This document shows, one piece after another, positions 1-9,537 of a stretch of 64,000 nt of DNA (position 1 is the first letter of the stretch; each line of letters starts with the position of its first letter). Made by a program: the position numbers and the translations under genes. The DNA comes from JAKACA01 sp963769255 (GTDB lineage Bacteria; Actinomycetota; Acidimicrobiia; Acidimicrobiales; Bog-793), in the NCBI GenBank assembly GCA_963769255.1, contig CAVYKV010000001.1:2604001-2668000 (forward strand), written 5' to 3'. The notes under the pieces were generated by a model. That model had not been told where the DNA came from. It did not search any database and saw nothing but the letters and a program-made list of their open reading frames with translations.

Positions 1-3000
1 ACCCTTCCGACCGACTCCCTCACCGTTGTCCTCGTCGTGCCTGTGATGGGCACCGAGTCGTCGAAGGTGGAGCTCGCCGATGCCGGCGTGTGGGAGGCGT
101 TGCCCGCGTATCTGGCACTCACCGTCCAGGTTCCTGCGGCGCCCTTCGGCACGATGGAACAGAAGGCCTTTCCCCCTGAGCTCGTCTTGGCAGCGCAGTG
201 ACCTTTCCCGAGGGTGATCGTCACGACCGCTTTACTGATCGGCTTCATGGTGGTGAGGTCCCAGAGGGCAGCCTTGAAGCGCGCAGGTTTGCCCACCCTG
301 CCATCTTGGGGGGAGCCCTCGAGAGAGAGCGACGTCGTCTGCTTCCCTGCCAGCCAACGAAACGTGATCGGCTGGGAGGAGTACAGGGAACCGTGCTCCA
401 CCACGAAGGCCGTCACGACGTCGTCACCCGGCCTGTAACCGGCGTAGTGGAACGAGGCCGTCCCCTTCGAGGTGGCGTCGACGAGTTGCTCCTGCGAGTT
501 CGCACCCTCCACCGTGAAGTAGATCGGGGTGCCGTTGTCTCGGGCGAGGCCCGTCACCGTCGCGTCGAAGCTCACGGAGCCGCCCGTGCGAGGCGAGAAG
601 GAACCGAGGCGCTTCAACGTCACCTCTGGCCCGGTCGTGGCGGGCTTCGAACAGGCTCCTCGGGGACCGAACGCCTCGATCGCATCGGTTGCCGCTACGA
701 GGAGGCATCCTCTTCTGAGCTCGACGCCGTCCAGTACGGAGCCCCCCGATGCCAACTTCGTCACGATCGCAGGGCTCTTCGTCAGGTCGACCGAGAGGAT
801 CTCTCCGTTCGTCCCCGTCACGTAGAGCGACTGCGCCTCGCCGGCCGAGCTCACGGAACGGATGGCGATGCCGTCCGCCCCGAACGGAAGGGAGACGAGC
901 TGGGTGACCTTGCCCGGGGAGGCAGAGTGGGTGCCACCGATCTCGTCGATCGTCGCCGACGTGGCGTCGGCGGCAGCCTGCACCATGAAGAGCGTTCCGT
1001 CAGGGGCGAAGACGAGCTGCTGGCCCGGTCCGGGGTCTGCGTAGGCAGTCACCTCGCCGGTGCTCGTGTCGATCTCGCTCAGCTGGCTGCTCCCGCCGCT
1101 GCACTCCTGGGTGGCAAACAGGTTCCCGCTCTTCGGATCGACCGCTAGGTAGACGGGGCAGGTGGAGAGTCCGTCGGAGGCGTTAGCCACGACGCGCTCG
1201 ATCGCGCCGGTGGTCGGATCAAGCTGGACGACCTCGGGGGTCCCAAAACCCTCGTCGTTCGTCTGGAGGGAGCCGGCGTAGAGGTCGCCGTTCGGCGCGA
1301 ACACGAGGGATCCCAGCTCGGCCGGCCCGAAGGGCGTGTCGGGCAGAGCCGTGGCAGCAGTCGCTTTGCCCCCGGCTGGTCCGAAGACGTTGATCCCGCC
1401 GGAGACGATATCGGAGGCGTAGATGCTGCCCGCATCGTCGATCACCGGAGCCACCACTCCCTGACAGGCGTACAGGAAGCCGCCCGCGGAGTCGATCTGC
1501 TCGGTGTTCTCGGCGAGGCCGGTGGCGAAGGTGGAGATCGTGTAACCGGCCGTCGGCGTCGGCTCCTTGCTCGGGCAGGCGGGCGGGCTGCCGCTCGAGA
1601 AGGTGACCTCCGCGGTCCCCGGTACGGGAAGGTCGCCATCGGTGACGTCCACGGCGGTCAGCTCGACGGTCTCCGCGGTCGTGTCGGAGATCTTGAATTC
1701 CGCGATGCCGGCCGAGTTGGTGACGGCGGTGGCCGAAGGAGTGCTCGATCCGACAGGCGTGATCGTGGCCTGCCCACCTCCTTCCGAGACCGACACGGTC
1801 TTTCCCGAAGCGGGTTCGTCGAGTGCGTTCTCGAGATAGACGATGATGGTCGAGGTGGCCTTCCCGTTGTCCTGAACGCTGGCTTCCGAGGCGACGATGC
1901 TCGCCCCCGCGGCCGAAGGCGGCACGAAGGTCAACGCTGGTTGGGCGTCCAGGGTGATCCCGTCGGTCTCATCCTCCACCCGAAAGGTCACAGCCTGGGA
2001 GGTGGCGTCCGTCACGTAGAACACGGCCGAGCCGTCGGAAGCCGTGACAACGCTGGAGGGTGTGATCGTGGCGTCGCTCGAGGCGTCGGCCGTGAGGGTC
2101 ACGGTCTTCCCGGCGACCGGTATGCCAGCGGCGTCGTTGAGCCCCACTCTGACGAAACCACTGGTCGATCCGTCGGCCGGCACGGTGCCGTCGGCGTTCG
2201 GCCCGCCCGCACCGGCGAACGAGACGCTCGCACTCACCGAGCCGAGCGACTTCCCGCTCAGAGCCAGCTCCAGGTCCGGCAGATCGACGGATCCGAGACC
2301 GACGTGAGCAAAGTCGCTCTGGAGCGCGGTGGGCGGATGGAAGGCGTCGGTGCTCGCAAGGGGGTACAGCAAGGGGTCCAGGTCACCGAGGTCATGTCCG
2401 ATCGTTTCGTTCAGCGTGGCGGCAAAGGCGGCCCATTCGGGAGTCGCCATGCTCGTCCCTCCGTAGTAGAGGCCGTCCGGGCATCCGCCGGCGTCCGCCT
2501 CGCAGATCGTCATCCCTTGGGCGGGATCGGCGTCCGCCACCACATCGGGGACCGACCGTTCGGACGAGGTGTCGAAGCCGTTCTGGAAGCTGGGCCGAGA
2601 GAAGTAGCGGCTGACTCCATAGCCGCCCTGGCCTGTCGGAGGGGTGGCGTTCGTGCCGTTCCACCACGTTTCCGTCCCGTACGTCAGACCTGGCCCGGGG
2701 GTCGGGCTGCTCCCTCCAACAGCCGTGGCGTGCGGGGAGTCCGCCGGGACGCCGATCGTGTTCGCCGCGCCGTCGAGACAGGTGCTGCCGGTGTCCCCCG
2801 TCCCGTTGAGGACGGTGACGCCTCCCACTTCGGCTTCCTGCAGGACGGAGTCGATGGCGTCGGCGTCCGACTTGCTGACCTCGTCCTCGCATTCCGACCA
2901 CGAATTGCTGATGACCGTGTCCCCGTCGTTGACCATGGCGTTGAACATCGTCTGGAAGCTCGTGTCAGGGGGCGCGTCGTAGACGACGTAGCTGGTCCCG

Positions 3001-4248
3001 GGGAGCGAGTCGAGGGACATCACCGTGTCGATGTCGAGCAGCACTTCGCTCTCTTCCGGCCCCGGCTGGTTGACGCCGCCGTCCACGGGAACTTCGCTCA
3101 GCTCCGGCAGCGTGGCACCCGCTCCGAACAATGCCAGCCAGTTGGCGACGTCGCTCCTGTGAATGGTGTCGAACTCCAGGAGGCCGATCTTCTGGTCGTT
3201 GGGCGCTGCGGCGGTCGGCGCTCGTGAGGTCGACCGAGTCCCGGCCTTGCCCGGCAGGAGCCCGGCGTTCCTCAGCTCGTCGCACTCGGCTTGGCTCCAG
3301 TTTCCTTGGGTGATGGCACCGGCAATCATGCAGGCGAGCCCGGAGACGCCGACGGCGACGCCGAGACCGCCACAGGCGACGAGCAGGTAGCCCTTGAGGA
3401 ACGAGCTGACGGCCGCATAGCTGATCCCGGCCGAAGTGAGGTACGACAGGTACTCGACGATGAGCAGGAAGGACTTGAGGACAGCCGAGGGCAGCGAACC
3501 GGAAGACGTCAGTTTGTTCGCACTGGCCGCCAGCCCGCAGACGAGCTTGACTTCCTGCAGCGACGGCCGGGGGATGGTGGGCGAGGTAGCGGGGTCGACG
3601 GTGGCCATCGGTGCCTCCGGGCGAGCCAGATCGGAGAGACCTGTCACGTCTTGCACGGAATCCGACAGCCTGAGGGGGAGCGCTGGGCTCTCGGCGTTGG
3701 CGTAGAAGATCCGTCCTCCGAGGCGGTAGTCGTAGATCGGAGTGCGAAAGGCCCGCGCCGGCCTCGGCACGGGTGCCGCTCACGGTGACCGTGAGGCGAT
3801 TGCTGGATCCCGCCACGAGCCTGAAGCCCTCGGCGCGTAGCCACGCGACGACTGCCGAGTACTGGCTCTCGCTCGGGCCGAAGACGTTGGCGATCTGAAC
3901 CTGGCTGAGGAAGTGCTCGTAGAGGGGAGACACCGGGTTGGTGACGGCGGCCAAGTAGTCCTCGAACGCCGCTTCGTGGCTCCGGCGCAGTGTGATCGTG
4001 ACGGTGAGGCCAGATCGAGGTTCCGATGCTCGAACGGGAACACGGACGGCGCGACCAGAGGAGACGACCGGGATGGCGGCGCCAGCGAGCCGGACGCTCT
4101 GCGCCGCGGCCGACACCGAAGCCTCGGCAGGTCCGCTCGTCTCCACCGTCAGCGTCAGAGCCGCCACGAGGCTCGCGCACAAGGCAGCTCCGACGAGTCG
4201 GCGACCTACAGCGACTCGCACGCGTGAGCGTCCGATCAGCATCTTCAT
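1..4248 (-). CDS. S53 (sedolisin/kumamolisin-like) secreted peptidase with Ig-like and propeller domains; 3' end beyond window; one frameshift
   Basis: Predicted secreted acid serine-carboxyl endopeptidase. The first ~42 residues form a signal peptide (RVAVGRR, then a hydrophobic run). Residues ~60-185 are a pro-kumamolisin activation domain. The catalytic domain shows the Glu/Asp pair in SEVLLDID (about residues 400 and 404) and the Ser block GGTSMATPEW (Ser codon at 2451-2453). After it come two invasin/Big_1-like Ig domains (about nt 2290-1600), a stretch resembling a six-bladed SMP-30/NHL propeller (about nt 1540-640) and another Ig-like unit that leaves the window. The reading frame shifts inside the pro-domain near 3752-3759: the start frame (from 4248) dies at 2965, while the conserved continuation (AFRTPIYDYRLGG) lies one frame over and stays open to base 1. 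One extra G/C in the CCC run at 3752-3754 explains it. The start ATG overlaps the stop of a small upstream ORF (ATGA). The family call is firm; whether the gene is intact is not known. Confidence 0.88.
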
Positions 4249-4424
4249 TCCCCCTCCGGTGCTGCCTCCCCGACGGCCGGTGCCCAGCGCAAGAACGCTG
4301 TCACGAGCTCCTCCGCATCGCGGATCAGCCAGACCTCGCCCGTGTCGACTCGCTCCATTCGCCCGACGAGGTTGCCCGACGCGATCTCGGACGTCACCAG
4401 GCGAACGACGTAGGTGGTGAGCAC
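4245..4424 (-). CDS. Small 59-residue protein coupled to the S53 peptidase gene
   Basis: Found by reading the gap before the peptidase: GTG at 4424, stop TGA at 4247-4245, overlapping the peptidase ATG by four bases, so translation is likely coupled. The product begins MLTTYVVRLV and contains GRMERVDTGEVWLIRDAEEL then a hydrophobic/aromatic stretch (VTAFLRWAP). The YVVRLV, G-x-hydrophobic and RDAEEL blocks resemble short actinobacterial proteins of unknown function that I have seen near secreted hydrolase or regulator genes; this is memory, not a search. It has no signal peptide. The start is preceded by a TACTGT box eight bases upstream and no ribosome binding site, so the transcript may be leaderless. 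Function unknown; a chaperone or inhibitor of the peptidase would be speculation. Confidence 0.6.
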   Translation of the reverse strand: MLTTYVVRLVTSEIASGNLVGRMERVDTGEVWLIRDAEELVTAFLRWAPAVGEAAPEGE

Positions 4425-4432
4425 CGACGCCG

Positions 4433-4465
4433 ACAGTAGGAAAGGGACGCTAAATGAGCGCTAAA
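4433..4465 (-). promoter_or_regulatory. Candidate SARP-dependent promoter (heptamer direct repeats plus -10 box)
   Basis: On the minus strand two identical heptamers TTTAGCG lie at 4465-4459 and 4454-4448, starts exactly 11 bp apart, followed after nine bases by TACTGT (4438-4433). SARP regulators are known to bind heptamer direct repeats at 11-bp spacing that take the place of the -35 box just upstream of the -10. Expected transcription start is within 1-3 nt of the GTG at 4424. The neighbouring gene encodes a SARP/BTAD regulator, which makes it the obvious candidate activator. The same bases also form a TGAGCG/CGCTCA hairpin (4455-4471) immediately after that regulator's stop codon, so a terminator role is an alternative or additional reading. 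Confidence 0.55.
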
Positions 4466-4476
4466 CGCTCAGGGCG

Positions 4477-7400
4477 TCAACCTTCCGTCTCTCCGCGTTC
4501 GAACGGCTCCGGGAGCCCCGAGCGAATCGTTCGTTCCAACCGAGCCAGTCCCTCGGGGAGCCCAAGCCCGAGATCACCGAGGGCGGCTCGAGCCCGCGAC
4601 ACGACCACCAGGGCTGCGGCGACACGCCCCTGGGAGGCAAGCAGGGAGGCGAGGTGGCGATACGGACGTTCGTCGAAAGGCTCCTGCTCGATGGCCTGCT
4701 CCACGAGGCGTACTGCTTCGTCGACATCACCTTTTGCGTCCGCCTGGCGCGCCAGCAGGTCGAGAAGGAGGAGATGGGTGGCGCGGAGTCGCTCCCGTGG
4801 ATGAGCGGCCCACCCCTCATAGCGATCATCCGGTAGGAACTCGCCCCGGTAACGCCCGAGCGCAGCGCTGGCGAGTGCGCTTGCCCGTCCGAGATCACCG
4901 CTCGCCCTCGCCGAGAGTGCCATGGCGGATTCCGCCTCGAAGAGCACGAAGTCGAGCTCGCAGTTGTCCGACAGCTTGATGATCTCTCCCTCGCGCTCGA
5001 GGAGGGCGCCGGCTGCGGTTCTCACCCGACTCAGCAGGTTCCGCAGCCGATTGCGCGCGACGACCGGGTCCGCTGTCGGCCACAGCGTCTCGAGAAGCTG
5101 GTCGGTGTTCAGGCGGCCTCCCGCTGCCGCCACGGCCTTCACGGCTCGTGCCGGCCGTCCCGCCGGCAACACGATCCTGGCGGGCCCGCGCCGCACTTCG
5201 AAGGTGCCGAGAAGGGACAGGCTGAAGCGCTTGGCACTCATCATGAGGTCGCTAGCGAAGGTCGAGCCGGCAGCCGCCGCCAGGGGTAGCAGCCGTTCGG
5301 CCACCTCGGGTTCGCGCCGGAGAGCTGCCTCGCCCACGCAGAGGACACGGCAGAGCTCGAAGGCGGCAGCTGCCAGAGTCGGCGTTTGCGCGTCGCCGAG
5401 CCGAAGGCCGGCGAAGGCCCGCATCAGGACGAGAGGCCATCGCTCCTGCGGGTCCAGATCGGATCTCGAGAGCACCGCATCCAGTACGGCTGCCGCTTGG
5501 CGAGCGTCCCCCGAACGTCCGAGGACGGATGCCTCGTAGACGCGGACGACTCGCCCGAATCCCTCGGCGTGTGCCCTCGCTCGCGCCAGATAGTCGATGG
5601 CTCGGTCGTGCTCGCCAACTCGGTCGAGAAAATCGGCCGCTTGTGCGAGGAACTCGATGCCAGGCGTTTCGTCGAACCACTCGGCACGGTGTCGCTCGAC
5701 CTCGGACACGGCGCCGACGGTACGTCCGGCGTCGCCGAGGACAGAGGCGAGCTCCGCTGCCGACCACCACGAAAGGGCGAGAAGCCACTCGTCCCCGAGA
5801 TGCTCGGCCAGCTCGTGCATGTGAGCGATGGCGTCGGCGGCCTCTTGGTAGCGCGCCATCTCGATGAGCACTGTCGCCCGGAAGTTCAGAACAACGCCTC
5901 GATACGGGTTCCTGGCCGGAATGTCGGCGAGTGCTCTGTCGAGCGTGGCGAGCGCGTGGTCGTAATGGCACAGTGCGAAATGAAAGCCCATGGCCAGAGG
6001 AACGAGAGCACGGGCAGCCCACGTGTCGTGCCCGAGAGATCGAGCGAGCTTGGCCGATTCGTCGAGGAGTGGCTCCGCTTCGGCCTTCGGGCCGTCGTCG
6101 CTCCACCAGGAGGAGAGGCGACCGAGGGCATCGAGCGCTCGGCACCTGGCGACGACCTCGTCCTTCTCCGTCCGCTGCAGGACCGACTCCGCGAGTGCTC
6201 GCGCTTGTTGCCGCGTGCGCTCGTCCCAAACGAGATCGCGGGCTCGCTCTGCGTCGAGCTCGTGGCCGACGGTGGACTCCTCGTCCCCCCGCCCACAGAC
6301 GATGTCGAAGGCACGTTCGAGTGCGGCGCGGCGGAGGTCGGCCCGGTAGGCGAGCTCGGCGACCCGGGCGAGATGGAGGAGGACTCTCGGATGGGAGGTG
6401 ATGGCGGAGTCGCCGAGAGCCTCGACGATGATCCTCATCTCCGTGCAGCCCAGCTCCTCGGCCTTTCCGGGTGAGAGAGCTGCGAGCGCCCGGGCGGCTT
6501 CGTCGTGAAGGCCGGCGCCCAAGAGGGTTCGAATGCCGGGCAACACCTGACCCGAGTCGCGATAGGCGGAGGCGGCTCCCCGTGCCACCCGTCGATCGAG
6601 GGGTGCTCCCTCCGACAGGAAGGAGACGAGCGGCCCCGGCATCTCCCACCACCCCGGGGCAGTCTGGACAAGGGGGACGCCGGCGGCGACGATCCGGTCG
6701 AAGAGCCCCTCTACGCCGGTCGCCCTGTCGGCGAGGCCCGGTGAGAGGTGCGGCAACCGTGCGAGCTGCCGTATCCCCCAGCGATCCTGATCCGTCAGCT
6801 CGTGCAGGATGACCGCCATCCGTGAGGCGAGGAGGGCCGATGCCGGCCCGGGGGGTCCGTCCCTCTTCTGACGTACGGCCGTCGCAGCCGCCAGGACGAT
6901 GGCCGTCGGCCAGCCCTCTGTCTCCTCCAAGAGGACGTTCACCTCGTAGGCGGTGGGCCGGCGACCACTCACCAGTTCGACGAGCTCGGCGGCCTCGTCG
7001 CCCGTGAAAGCCAAGTCTCGAGAGAGGAGAGCGACGGCTCCCGGGTGGCCACGGATCGCCTCCAAATGCCGTGGGAGGGCACGCGCAGTCAAGAGCAACC
7101 GGTGCGGAGCGGGGAGCGAGCGGGAGATCTCGATGACCAGCTCGGTGGCGCGTCGGTCGGAGAGATGGTGGGCGTCGTCGAGGACGATCAGCAGCGGGTC
7201 GTCGGTGCGCGAGAGAGCCTCGAGCAGCCCTTCGACCGATCTCGAGGCGCTGTCGGCAACCATGGCGCCGTTCAGGTCTGACAGCCGTGCGGTCCGCAGA
7301 GCCCTCCGTAGCGACGCGGCGAAGCCGTCCGCATCGAACGCAGGGGGGCCTAGCGACACCCAGGCGCAGGCGACACCGAGACTGTTTCGCACTTCGGCTG

Positions 7401-7569
7401 CCAGCACCGACTTGCCGTAACCGGCACCACCTTCGACGATTCCGATGGCCCGGTCGACCACCGGGCCGACGAGCCTCGGGCGGGCGACGTGGGCCAGCGG
7501 CAAGCCGAGGCGCACCCGGTCCCCCGGGGACCCGTGCCGCCCGTCGAAGCTCTGAAGAGTGATCTCCAC
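4477..7569 (-). CDS. MalT-like NTPase/TPR regulator with C-terminal SARP winged helix and BTAD domain
   Basis: Large transcriptional regulator of about 1030 residues. The N-terminal STAND-type NTPase has Walker A GGAGYGKS (about residue 48) and Walker B LLIVLDDAHH. A helical repeat (TPR-like) region fills the middle. The last ~280 residues hold a winged-helix DNA-binding domain (LSLLGTFEVRRG, then AVKAVAAAGGRL) followed by a bacterial transcriptional activator domain (EFLPDDRYEGWAAHPRERL). In classic SARPs the DNA-binding domain is at the N-terminus, so here the order is reversed. The start is uncertain: GTG at 7569 has a GGGGG run upstream and matches where conserved sequence begins, while an open frame reaches 7752 but would overlap the divergent acetyltransferase gene. 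It probably controls the peptidase operon just downstream, which carries SARP-like repeats. Confidence 0.85.
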   Translation of the reverse strand: MEITLQSFDGRHGSPGDRVRLGLPLAHVARPRLVGPVVDRAIGIVEGGAGYGKSVLAAEVRNSLGVACAWVSLGPPAFDADGFAASLRRALRTARLSDLNGAMVADSASRSVEGLLEALSRTDDPLLIVLDDAHHLSDRRATELVIEISRSLPAPHRLLLTARALPRHLEAIRGHPGAVALLSRDLAFTGDEAAELVELVSGRRPTAYEVNVLLEETEGWPTAIVLAAATAVRQKRDGPPGPASALLASRMAVILHELTDQDRWGIRQLARLPHLSPGLADRATGVEGLFDRIVAAGVPLVQTAPGWWEMPGPLVSFLSEGAPLDRRVARGAASAYRDSGQVLPGIRTLLGAGLHDEAARALAALSPGKAEELGCTEMRIIVEALGDSAITSHPRVLLHLARVAELAYRADLRRAALERAFDIVCGRGDEESTVGHELDAERARDLVWDERTRQQARALAESVLQRTEKDEVVARCRALDALGRLSSWWSDDGPKAEAEPLLDESAKLARSLGHDTWAARALVPLAMGFHFALCHYDHALATLDRALADIPARNPYRGVVLNFRATVLIEMARYQEAADAIAHMHELAEHLGDEWLLALSWWSAAELASVLGDAGRTVGAVSEVERHRAEWFDETPGIEFLAQAADFLDRVGEHDRAIDYLARARAHAEGFGRVVRVYEASVLGRSGDARQAAAVLDAVLSRSDLDPQERWPLVLMRAFAGLRLGDAQTPTLAAAAFELCRVLCVGEAALRREPEVAERLLPLAAAAGSTFASDLMMSAKRFSLSLLGTFEVRRGPARIVLPAGRPARAVKAVAAAGGRLNTDQLLETLWPTADPVVARNRLRNLLSRVRTAAGALLEREGEIIKLSDNCELDFVLFEAESAMALSARASGDLGRASALASAALGRYRGEFLPDDRYEGWAAHPRERLRATHLLLLDLLARQADAKGDVDEAVRLVEQAIEQEPFDERPYRHLASLLASQGRVAAALVVVSRARAALGDLGLGLPEGLARLERTIRSGLPEPFERGETEG

Positions 7570-7744
7570 GGTTCCCCCGGCGCTCCCTCGCCCGCGAGCA
7601 GACGGCCGCAACCCCCGGTTGCCCCGAGCGGAACAGTAGCGGCCCTCCACTGCGCGGACGTCAGGGCGGACGGCTACCGCTACCGTACGCGGCATCGCCG
7701 AGGACCGACGCTCGCTCCCCCCCACGCACCCCACGGACGGGACG

Positions 7745-8269
7745 GTGCTCATCCGTCCGCGCCAGGACGACGACGTCCCCGGGCTCGTCGAGGTGCTGCG
7801 GCGTGTGCACGAAGCGGACGGCTACCCGGTCAACCTCCCCCCGGACGCGGGCGCTTGGCTGTGTGGAGAGCGGGTGCGGGCGAGCTGGGTGGCGACGCTC
7901 GACGGCCGTCTCGTCGGCCAGGTCTCCCGTGCCGTCGTGACCGGCGACAATGCGGCCGCCATCTGGTTGGACGCCGTCGGCTGCACCCCGGAGGAGCTGG
8001 CCGTCGTGAAGCGCCTCTTCGTCGACCCCGGCGTCACCGGTCGTGGCATCGGCCGCCGCCTGCTGGACGCCGTCGTGGAAGACGCCCATCGGCTCGGGCT
8101 CCGGCCCGTCCTCGACGTGGACGCCGGCGGTGCTCGCGGAAGGTTCCTCTACGAGTCGGCCGGCTGGCAGCTCGTCGGTGTCTCCGACCTACCGTGGAGC
8201 ACGGGAGGCGTCTTCCCGGTGGCCTGCTACGTCGGCCCTCCACCGCGAGTTGGCGCCGAGCCCGATTAG
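7745..8269 (+). CDS. GNAT family N-acetyltransferase
   Basis: A 174-residue protein with the Gcn5-related acetyltransferase fold. It opens with the usual strand LIRPRQDDD, and the acetyl-CoA binding motif A is visible as FVDPGVTGRGIGRRLL (about residues 91-106), followed by the fold's late strand and FLYESAGWQLVGV, typical of small-molecule acetyltransferases. Substrate cannot be read from the sequence. The GTG start lies 176 bp from the preferred start of the divergent regulator; the stop overlaps by four bases the stop of the convergent small gene. Confidence 0.85.
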   Translation: MLIRPRQDDDVPGLVEVLRRVHEADGYPVNLPPDAGAWLCGERVRASWVATLDGRLVGQVSRAVVTGDNAAAIWLDAVGCTPEELAVVKRLFVDPGVTGRGIGRRLLDAVVEDAHRLGLRPVLDVDAGGARGRFLYESAGWQLVGVSDLPWSTGGVFPVACYVGPPPRVGAEPD

Positions 8270-8529
8270 CGAGCCCCCGCCCTCTCGCGCCAAGTGCTGA
8301 GCGACGAGATCGTGCTGGCAGGTAGGGGGGTGACGAGGCGTTCCATCACGGCGGCGCAGCGCGGGCACCGCTGCGTGACGAGCTCCGGCCACCGGCGGCC
8401 CGACTCCTGAAGCTCGCCCAGGAAGTGCTTGCCGCACAAGGTCTTCGTGCCCCACCCGCCCTCGGACCGAGCGGCGTGGTACACCCGCGGCCGGTGCACG
8501 CTCGTGATGCCGACAGCGGTTCCGAGCAT
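8266..8529 (-). CDS. Small hypothetical protein with CxxC motif
   Basis: 87 residues beginning MLGTAVGITSVHRPRV. It has one isolated Cys (KTLCGKHF) and a CPRC pair (QRCPRCAAVM), suggesting a small zinc-ribbon-like fold with a His/Cys ligand set, followed by a short C-terminal tail. I chose ATG at 8529 because a GGGGGCAGG run precedes it at good spacing; the frame is open to a GTG at 8565, which lacks spacing for a ribosome binding site. It is convergent with the acetyltransferase. Function unknown. Confidence 0.55.
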   Translation of the reverse strand: MLGTAVGITSVHRPRVYHAARSEGGWGTKTLCGKHFLGELQESGRRWPELVTQRCPRCAAVMERLVTPLPASTISSLSTWRERAGAR

Positions 8530-8689
8530 GCGCCTGCCCCCGTAGACACGGAAGGTGGTCACCACTCCAACGTTAGAGCGATGTGCGTCCGATCACGAAT
8601 CGGCGAGGTGATCGAGACGCGACTGCAACGGTGCGGCCCCGGCGCCTCGAGCGCCACGACGATGACGCTGGCCGGTGGGCGGCGGCGAC

Positions 8690-8695
8690 TACCCT
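8690..8695 (+). promoter_or_regulatory. -10-like box, possible leaderless start
   Basis: TACCCT ends seven bases before the GTG at 8703, and no ribosome binding site precedes that GTG. This spacing would put the transcription start at the start codon. A convincing -35 is not seen. Confidence 0.35.
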
Positions 8696-8702
8696 CCGGC
8701 AG

Positions 8703-9509
8703 GTGGCCGAGCTGAGCCTGGCGAGCTTCAACACCCACGCCGGGATGGACGGCTGGGGGCGCCGCTACGACCTCGTGAGCGCCTGCAAGCAGCTCGACGC
8801 CGACGTCATCGTCCTGCAGGAGACCTTCGCGCCCCGCGAGGCCATCAGCCAGGCCGAGACCGTCGCCGGCGAGCTCGGTTACGAAGCGCTCGAGCTCCCG
8901 CTCGCCCGCGCCTGGCGCCGGCAGGAAGGCATCGACGAGGGACAGGGCTGGGAGCCCCGCAAGGTGCTGCCCACGACGGCGAAGGCGCTGCGTGTGGGCG
9001 GGCGCGTCGACTACAGCCGCCGTTACGAGCTCGCCGGCTACGAGGAGGGCACCTGGGGCCTCGCCGTCCTGGCGCGCCCGGCCGTCGTCTCCGGGCGGAC
9101 GCTCCAGCTCGGAAAGCTGAAGCGGGACTTCACGCAGCGAGGCGCCCTCGTCGTCGAGCTCGAGGTGCCGGACGAGGAGAGCGGCCACCGCCGCTTCACC
9201 GTCGTCGGGACTCACGCCGCCCACCTGACCGTCGGGTCCCCGAGACAGATCCGGCACCTCCACGCCCACCTGCCGGCGGCCGACTCGCCCGCCGCCCTCG
9301 CCGGCGACATGAACCTCTGGGGCCCTCCCCTCAGCCTCCTCCTCCCCGGCTGGCGCCGGGCGGTGCGGGGGCGCACCTGGCCGGCCTGGCGTCCGCACAG
9401 CCAGGCCGACCACATCTTCGTCAATGAGGCCGTCACCGTCCGGGGCGGCAGCGTCGTGCGGGCGGGCAACTCCGACCACCGGGCCGTGCGGGCGGTCGTG
9501 GATTTCTAG
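8703..9509 (+). CDS. Endonuclease/exonuclease/phosphatase (EEP) family protein
   Basis: 268 residues of the DNase I-like metal-dependent phosphoesterase fold. All key blocks are visible: N-terminal SFNTHAG (Asn), the metal-binding Glu in VLQETFAP, GTHAAHL (catalytic His region), GDMNLWG (Asp/Asn), ADHIFVN and the closing SDHRAV (Asp-His). Members cleave nucleic acids, inositol phosphates or lipids; the specific substrate cannot be told. There is no signal peptide, so it should act in the cytoplasm. The frame is open upstream to 8583, but homology begins at VAELSLASFN and a -10-like box sits seven bases before the GTG at 8703. Confidence 0.82.
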   Translation: MAELSLASFNTHAGMDGWGRRYDLVSACKQLDADVIVLQETFAPREAISQAETVAGELGYEALELPLARAWRRQEGIDEGQGWEPRKVLPTTAKALRVGGRVDYSRRYELAGYEEGTWGLAVLARPAVVSGRTLQLGKLKRDFTQRGALVVELEVPDEESGHRRFTVVGTHAAHLTVGSPRQIRHLHAHLPAADSPAALAGDMNLWGPPLSLLLPGWRRAVRGRTWPAWRPHSQADHIFVNEAVTVRGGSVVRAGNSDHRAVRAVVDF

Positions 9510-9537
9510 CAGGGGTGGCGCCGACCCGGCCGGCGCT

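Noticed and set aside
198..1148. Plus-strand frame of 316 codons at the left edge
   Set aside because: Antisense to the S53 peptidase propeller region, Arg/Gly-rich and without motifs.
4477..7752. N-terminal extension of the SARP regulator to 7752
   Set aside because: The extra 61 residues are Arg/Gly-rich and unlike any domain, overlap the divergent acetyltransferase start, and a better GTG with an upstream G-run lies at 7569.
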